Positions 59,772 through 64,000 of a stretch of 64,000 bases of DNA are shown here, piece by piece (positions within the stretch are counted from its first letter, which is position 1; every line of letters starts with the position of its first letter). Made by a program: the position numbers and the translations under genes. Below the pieces are notes generated by a model, which saw nothing but the letters and a program-made list of their open reading frames with translations, ran no database searches and was not told the origin of the DNA. The stretch comes from UMGS1696 sp964623635. Lineage in GTDB: Bacteria > Bacillota > Clostridia > Oscillospirales > CAG-272. The stretch covers positions 124,001 to 188,000 of the forward strand of contig CAZUUA010000001.1 of the NCBI GenBank assembly GCA_964623635.1, given 5' to 3'.

Positions 59772-60617
59772 ATGAAAAAGATCCTTTCTCTGGCGCTGGT
59801 CGTAATTATGGCGGCTATGACGCTGGCATCCTGCGGCGGTTCCGGTGAACCGGTGGCCAAGGTCATCGACATCGAGCTGACCGAAGAAGAATATGCATTC
59901 GGCGTAGACAAGACCCAGCCGGAGCTGCTGGAGCAGGTCAACGCATTCTTAGCTGAGATCCAGTCCAACGGCAAGTTTGACGAGATCTGCAACAACTATT
60001 TTGGCGACGGCACCCCTGTTCCGGTATCCTCTGTGGCTGAGGACGCATCCAAGGATCAGCTGATCGTGGCTACCAACGCATCCTTCGAACCCTTCGAATA
60101 CATGGAAGGCGACAAGTATCTGGGCATCGACATGGAGATCGCCGCTGCTCTGGCGGAATACCTAAACAAGGAACTGGTCATCTCCAACATGGACTTTGAC
60201 GCTGTTTGTCTGTCCGTGGGTCAGCAGAAGTGCGACATCGCCATGGCCGGTCTGACCGTGAACGAAGAACGTACCGAATACGTGACCTTCTCCAACTCCT
60301 ACTACAGCGCATCCCAGAAGCTGATCGTTCCCGCATCCAACACCGAATTTGACGCCTGCACCACCGCTGCTGACGTTGAAGCCATCCTGAACGCAAAGGA
60401 TGCTTCCACCGTGATCGGCGTGCAGAACGGCAACACCGCACAGTTCTACATCGAAGGCAGCGAAGACTGGGGCTTTGCCGGTCTGCCCTGCACCTGCACC
60501 GGCTATAAGGCTGCTTCCCAGGCCGTACAGGATATGGTCAACGGCAACATCCAGTTCGTCATCACCGACGCTGCACCCGCCGCTGCCATCGTAGAATCCA
60601 TTAACGAAATGAACTGA
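59772..60617 (+). CDS. Amino-acid ABC transporter receptor lipoprotein, apparently circularly permuted
   Basis: ATG 59772 follows TGGAGG and opens a lipoprotein signal (LASC, Cys21). Residues about 29-80 (KVIDIELTEEEYAFGVDK, then QPELLEQVNAFLAEIQSNGK and FDEICNNYFG) are the segment that normally ends polar amino-acid receptors. Residues 96-281 then give the usual start of such proteins (DQLIVATNASFEPFEY, YLGIDMEIAAALAEYL, CDIAMAGLTVNEERTEYVTF), and the protein stops at VESINEMN without that last segment. The order of parts is thus rotated. Permease and ATPase genes follow. It binds a polar amino acid such as glutamine or cystine, by family. Confidence 0.88.
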   Translation: MKKILSLALVVIMAAMTLASCGGSGEPVAKVIDIELTEEEYAFGVDKTQPELLEQVNAFLAEIQSNGKFDEICNNYFGDGTPVPVSSVAEDASKDQLIVATNASFEPFEYMEGDKYLGIDMEIAAALAEYLNKELVISNMDFDAVCLSVGQQKCDIAMAGLTVNEERTEYVTFSNSYYSASQKLIVPASNTEFDACTTAADVEAILNAKDASTVIGVQNGNTAQFYIEGSEDWGFAGLPCTCTGYKAASQAVQDMVNGNIQFVITDAAPAAAIVESINEMN

Positions 60618-60643
60618 CGGATCCGGATCGGACACATTTTCCA

Positions 60644-60680
60644 CTCCCTCACGGCAACACCTGTGGGGGAGATTCTTCTT
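60644..60680 (+). terminator. Hairpin between receptor and permease genes (partial terminator)
   Basis: CTCCCTCAC (60644-60652) pairs with GTGGGGGAG (60663-60671), followed by a short T-rich ATTCTTCTT. Leaky termination here would make the receptor more abundant than the membrane parts. Confidence 0.6.
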
Positions 60681-60736
60681 GCGTAGGTAAATTGTGCGCA
60701 TTTGTTATTGTGTAAATTTGAAACAAGGAAAGATCA

Positions 60737-61447
60737 ATGGGAAGTTTTGAGAAAAAGATACTGAAATTTATAGAGATCTTCATAGATCAGAACGGCTATG
60801 TGAAGGTGCTGGAAGGTCTGCAGAACACGCTGCTGATCGCCGTGCTGGGTCTGATCTTCGGTGCCATCATTGGTACCCTCATCGCCACGGTGCGGGTCAT
60901 CCCCAAGTACAAGACACTGCCCAAGATCCTCAACGGCATCTGCTCCGTGTACGTAGGCTTCTTCCGCGGGACACCTATGACCGTGCAGCTGCTGCTGTTC
61001 TACTATGTGCTGCTGCCGCTGATAGGCGTGCGGATCTCTGGCGTGAACGTGTCCATATTGGTGTTCTCTCTGAACTCCGGGGCGTACATATCCGAGATCA
61101 TGCGTGGTGGTATCCAGTCCGTGGACCATGGACAAATGGAGGCCGGGCGAGCCGTGGGTCTGTCCTTTGGCATGACCATGCTCCGCATCGTGATCCCCCA
61201 AGCCATCAAAAACATCCTGCCCACCATGGGGAACGAGTTCATCTCCCTGATCAAGGAGACCTCCGTGGTCAGCTTTGTAGGTGCGGCAGACCTGTATGTG
61301 GCATTCAACTATATCGGTACCAACAGCTACGAATTCATGGTGCCGTATCTGGTCATGGCGATCATCTATATCCTGCTGGTGCTGGTGATCTCCCTGGGCA
61401 TCAAACTCATGGAAAGGAGACTGGCCAAGAGTGATAGACGTAATTAA
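60737..61447 (+). CDS. Amino-acid ABC transporter permease
   Basis: The 236-residue protein belongs to the His/Glu/Gln/Arg/opine permease family. It has five or so membrane helices (TLLIAVLGLIFGAIIGTLIA, then VQLLLFYYVLLP) and the EAA motif, EAGRAVGLSFGMTMLRIVIPQA (near residue 134), which docks the ATPase. FRGTPMTVQLLL (near 75) is the usual family signature. AAGGAAA precedes ATG 60737. It overlaps the ATPase gene by 17 bases. A single permease gene implies a homodimer. Confidence 0.93.
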   Translation: MGSFEKKILKFIEIFIDQNGYVKVLEGLQNTLLIAVLGLIFGAIIGTLIATVRVIPKYKTLPKILNGICSVYVGFFRGTPMTVQLLLFYYVLLPLIGVRISGVNVSILVFSLNSGAYISEIMRGGIQSVDHGQMEAGRAVGLSFGMTMLRIVIPQAIKNILPTMGNEFISLIKETSVVSFVGAADLYVAFNYIGTNSYEFMVPYLVMAIIYILLVLVISLGIKLMERRLAKSDRRN

Positions 61448-62252
61448 CCTACAAAAAAGCTTCGGAGACAATGAAGTGCTCCGTGGCATCGATATCAAGA
61501 TCAACAAAGGGGATATCGTGTGTGTGCTGGGACCCTCCGGCTGCGGCAAATCCACGTTCCTGCGGTGCCTGAACTGCATGGAAGACCCCACCGGCGGCAG
61601 CATCATTTTCGATGGTGTGGATATCGCCGATATGCGTGTGGACATCAACGTCCATCGCCGGAAAATGGGCATGGTGTTCCAGCAATTCAACCTGTTCAAC
61701 AACATGACCATTTTGGACAACATCATGCTCTCCCCCGTCCACTGCGCCCTGTCTGACCGGCGAAAAATCCTGCGGCAGAATCGGTGGAATCAGGTGAAGA
61801 ACACCTTCCGCAAGGAAAAGGTGGAGATGCAGCCTACTCGTGCCAAAGCAGACATCAAGGCAGCGGCAAAGGAACACGCCCTGTCTCTTCTGCGCCGCAT
61901 CGGGCTGGAGGACAAAGCGGATGTGTATCCGTCTACCCTGTCCGGTGGGCAGAAGCAGCGTATTGCCATCGTTCGTGCTCTCGCCATGAATCCGGAAGTG
62001 ATCCTGTTCGACGAACCCACCTCGGCTCTGGACCCGGAAATGGTCGGTGAGGTGCTGGATCTGATGAAGGCGCTGGCAGAGGAAGGCATGACCATGGTCA
62101 TCGTCACCCACGAAATGGGCTTTGCCCGTGAAGTGGCCAACCGGGTCATCTTCATCGACGAGGGACGCATCTTGGAGGAAGCACCGCCGGCAGAGTTCTT
62201 TAGCAACCCTAAGAACCCCAGACTCCAGGAATTTTTGTCCAAGGTGCTGTAA
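61431..62252 (+). CDS. Amino-acid ABC transporter ATP-binding protein
   Basis: GTG 61431 lies inside the permease gene behind GGAAAGGAGA. The 273-residue GlnQ-type ATPase has Walker A GPSGCGKST (near residue 33), Q-loop VFQQFNLF (near 82), signature LSGGQKQR (near 170), Walker B VILFDEPTSALDPE (near 187) and switch His in VTHEMGFA (near 222). It carries about 30 extra, mostly basic residues between the Q-loop and the signature (LSDRRKILRQNRWNQVKNTF onward), absent from typical GlnQ of about 240 residues. All catalytic motifs are intact. Confidence 0.94.
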   Translation: MIDVINLQKSFGDNEVLRGIDIKINKGDIVCVLGPSGCGKSTFLRCLNCMEDPTGGSIIFDGVDIADMRVDINVHRRKMGMVFQQFNLFNNMTILDNIMLSPVHCALSDRRKILRQNRWNQVKNTFRKEKVEMQPTRAKADIKAAAKEHALSLLRRIGLEDKADVYPSTLSGGQKQRIAIVRALAMNPEVILFDEPTSALDPEMVGEVLDLMKALAEEGMTMVIVTHEMGFAREVANRVIFIDEGRILEEAPPAEFFSNPKNPRLQEFLSKVL

Positions 62253-62265
62253 TATATGCAAAGAG

Positions 62266-62313
62266 AAAAACGGTCTCTGGAAAGGAGCATATCCTTCCGG
62301 AAACCGTTTTTTT
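62266..62313. terminator. Terminator of the ABC operon (bidirectional)
   Basis: AAAAACGGTCTCTGGAA and TTCCGGAAACCGTTTTTTT form a long stem with small mismatches. It also lies just after the stop of the convergent barnase-like gene (62325). Confidence 0.85.
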
Positions 62314-62324
62314 ATGTGTGTTTG

Positions 62325-62930
62325 CTATGCTGCGATATCCGCTATATCGATCTCCACAAAGGATTCGTAGTGGTCGTCGGTGTAATAATACAGATCCGCT
62401 TCGATGTCGAATACCAGTCGGCACGCCCCACGAGAGGAAGCACCGTCCGTGTCAATGTCGCATTCGATCCAGTTGCCCGCCGGCAGAAGGCCTTCCCGGT
62501 TGCCAAAGGTATCTCCGCCAATGGCAGCACCGTCCTGCCAAACCTCCACAGAGCCGCCTTCCCAGCCCAATGCTCTTGCTTCTGCCTTGGTGATGTAGTT
62601 CTCCGGCAGCTCGTTGTAGGCGTCTATGTACAGCACCACGTTGTCCAGGTCGTAGTAGTATTCCCCATAGGCAACGGTCTGTGGTGCGGTCTGGGGAGCT
62701 GCAGCCTCTTCTTCATAGGCAGCATAGGCTTCGTCGATGGCCTCTTTGGTCCTGTCGTCTGCCACGTAATCGTACCACAGATCGTACAGGTTCTCCTCAA
62801 TGGTGTCCAGCACACCGCCGTCTCCTTCTTCCTTACCTATGACCGCAGCGGAAACAAAATCGTCTTCCATGCACCCGGTCAGTCCTATGACACAGAACAG
62901 CGCCAGAAGCAGTGCCACTATACGCTTCAC
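62325..62930 (-). CDS. Lipoprotein barnase-type ribonuclease
   Basis: GTG 62930 overlaps the upstream stop (GTGA). The 201-residue protein has a lipoprotein signal (VKRIVALLLALFCVIGLTGC, Cys20), an acidic linker to about residue 90, and a barnase/N1 domain at the C-terminus. By alignment with barnase by eye, the catalytic set is intact: Lys115 (Lys27, NYITKAEARALGW), Glu156 (Glu73, NWIECDID), Arg167 and Arg171 (Arg83/87) and His187 (His102, TDDHYESF), plus GGDTFGNREGLLP. It should cut RNA outside the cell while tethered to the membrane. No barstar-like gene is adjacent. Confidence 0.88.
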   Translation of the reverse strand: MKRIVALLLALFCVIGLTGCMEDDFVSAAVIGKEEGDGGVLDTIEENLYDLWYDYVADDRTKEAIDEAYAAYEEEAAAPQTAPQTVAYGEYYYDLDNVVLYIDAYNELPENYITKAEARALGWEGGSVEVWQDGAAIGGDTFGNREGLLPAGNWIECDIDTDGASSRGACRLVFDIEADLYYYTDDHYESFVEIDIADIAA

Positions 62931-64000
62931 AGACACAGCACACCATCTCCTTCGGCACACAGTGTGGTGCGGTAGAACTGCTCGATGGCACGGATCATGT
63001 AGCCGGTATCTGCCACGCCGCCGGTCTCATATACCGAGTGCATCGCCAGCTGTGCCATACCGATGTCCACCGTGTAGGCCGCCACAGTCCGGTTGGCGAT
63101 GGAACCCAGCGTGGAGCCGCCGCCCATATCGCTACGGTTGTAGAACACCTGCACCGGCACCTCCGCACGACGGCAGATCTCCCGGAACAGGGCAGCGGAC
63201 AGACCGTCCGTGGTGTACTTCTGCGATGCATTGGCCTTGATCACCACGCCTTCGTTCATGTGGGGACAGTGGTCACCGTCGGACAGCTCGGGGTGATTGG
63301 GGTGTCGGGCGTGTCCATTGTCGGCGGAGACGAACATGGAAGACGCCAGCACCTGCCGCAGGTCGTAGCCCAGTGCTTCACACAGCCGCTCTAAGGTGTC
63401 CCGGAGGAACAGAGACCCGGCACCCTGCTTGGTACCCGAACCGGTCTCCTCGTTGTCAAAGACGCTGTAGACCCCAATGGCGCCCTTGTCCCGGATCCCG
63501 GCGGTGAGAAAGCCCATGAGGGTACCGTAGGCACACTGCAGGTTGTCGATCCGGGGACTGGAATAAAATTCGTCGCCCGCACCCCAGATCACGCCGGGAG
63601 TGCGAGCCGTCAGGTACAGATCGAAGTCCACGATGGTCTCCTCTGCCACACCGGCCGCTTCAGCCAAAAGGGGACGGAGCTTGGCATCCTTGCCTCCAAA
63701 CAGCGGCACCATGTCCGTAGCCACATTGGGTGTGAAGTTGCTGTTGCTGTTTTTCATATGGGGTGCCACGCTGGGGATCATGAGAATGTCCTTGTCGATG
63801 TAGACGGTCTTGGTCTGGATATGGCCGTTTTCCGATAGCACCAGCCGACCGGCCACGGACAAAGGTCTATCGAACCAGGGATAGTGGAGCATACCGCCGT
63901 AGCATTCGGTGGCGATCCGGGTGTACTTCCCGAAGGCATCCATTTCCGCTTTGTTCTTCAGCTTGTAAGTGGGAGAGTCGGTGTGGCTGGCGGTCAGCAT
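62927..64000 (-). CDS. M18-family metalloaminopeptidase (N-terminus beyond right edge)
   Basis: The 357 codons present match family M18 (aspartyl or general aminopeptidase): ASHTDSPTYKLK with the first zinc His-Asp at the right edge, DNEETGSG (catalytic Glu pair, near residue 185 of this part), SADNGHARHPNHP (near 226) and a final MHSVYETGGVADT with the last zinc His. Some 70-80 N-terminal residues should lie outside the window. The enzyme is cytosolic and trims N-terminal residues from peptides. It is co-transcribed with the barnase-like lipoprotein through a 4-base overlap. Confidence 0.93.
   Translation of the reverse strand: MLTASHTDSPTYKLKNKAEMDAFGKYTRIATECYGGMLHYPWFDRPLSVAGRLVLSENGHIQTKTVYIDKDILMIPSVAPHMKNSNSNFTPNVATDMVPLFGGKDAKLRPLLAEAAGVAEETIVDFDLYLTARTPGVIWGAGDEFYSSPRIDNLQCAYGTLMGFLTAGIRDKGAIGVYSVFDNEETGSGTKQGAGSLFLRDTLERLCEALGYDLRQVLASSMFVSADNGHARHPNHPELSDGDHCPHMNEGVVIKANASQKYTTDGLSAALFREICRRAEVPVQVFYNRSDMGGGSTLGSIANRTVAAYTVDIGMAQLAMHSVYETGGVADTGYMIRAIEQFYRTTLCAEGDGVLCL

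Overview
The window looks like a draft-assembly piece of a fermentative, anaerobic, Gram-positive gut-type Clostridia genome, most like the Oscillospiraceae/Ruminococcaceae. This placement is inferred from gene content, not from a marker gene. The support is: RNase Y, short HisG with HisZ, AGGAGG ribosome sites, sigma-A promoters with 17-base spacers, lipoprotein solute receptors, and many cytosolic iron-sulfur redox genes. A run of exactly 100 N (39823-39922) marks a scaffold gap. No rRNA, tRNA, CRISPR array, transposase or prophage was recognised.

Layout. 1-5000: two solute-binding-like lipoproteins without permeases, a secreted repeat protein split by an in-frame stop, a TSUP exporter, and a compact unit with promoter, leader ORF, hairpin, 51-codon gene and terminator. 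5100-6930: RNase Y, with 17-bp tandem repeats at its 3' end. 7500-19200: an 11-gene unit with a lactate/malate dehydrogenase-like enzyme, fumarase, HdrB-HdrC-HdrA, FlxD-FlxC-FlxB-FlxA, and a soluble fumarate-reductase-like pair. It ends in two tandem terminators and is followed by a MarR regulator. 20000-25000: SbcC, SbcD and an AraC regulator. 25200-34100: sugar metabolism that resembles a 3-keto-glycoside pathway, with a broken GH38 mannosidase and an ATPase relic. 34200-42260: a histidine operon (hisZGDCBHAF-IE) interrupted by the gap. 42300-49000: a WbsX/GH99-like protein, a degenerate radical-SAM locus, secreted proteins and a heparinase-like lyase. 49000-51300: RecG. 51900-59300: an aromatic operon (DAHP synthase, prephenate dehydrogenase, aroB, aroA, aroC, aroE-aroK fusion, aroQ) behind a Phe/Tyr leader-peptide attenuator. 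59600-62300: an amino-acid ABC transporter whose receptor appears circularly permuted. 62300-64000: a lipoprotein barnase-type RNase and the start of an M18 aminopeptidase.

How the genes work together. The 7.6-19.0 kb unit could reduce oxaloacetate to malate, dehydrate it to fumarate, and reduce fumarate to succinate. The electrons would come from a NAD(P)H-oxidising, HdrA-type bifurcating module encoded in the same unit. This is the strongest candidate for a new or under-described system here. The aromatic operon is probably controlled by ribosome stalling on a run of alternating Tyr and Phe codons, with competing RNA hairpins visible in the sequence. Several loci show decay: the split repeat gene, the GH38 fragment, the ATPase relic, the radical-SAM protein without its cluster cysteines, and a frame that runs through a terminator.
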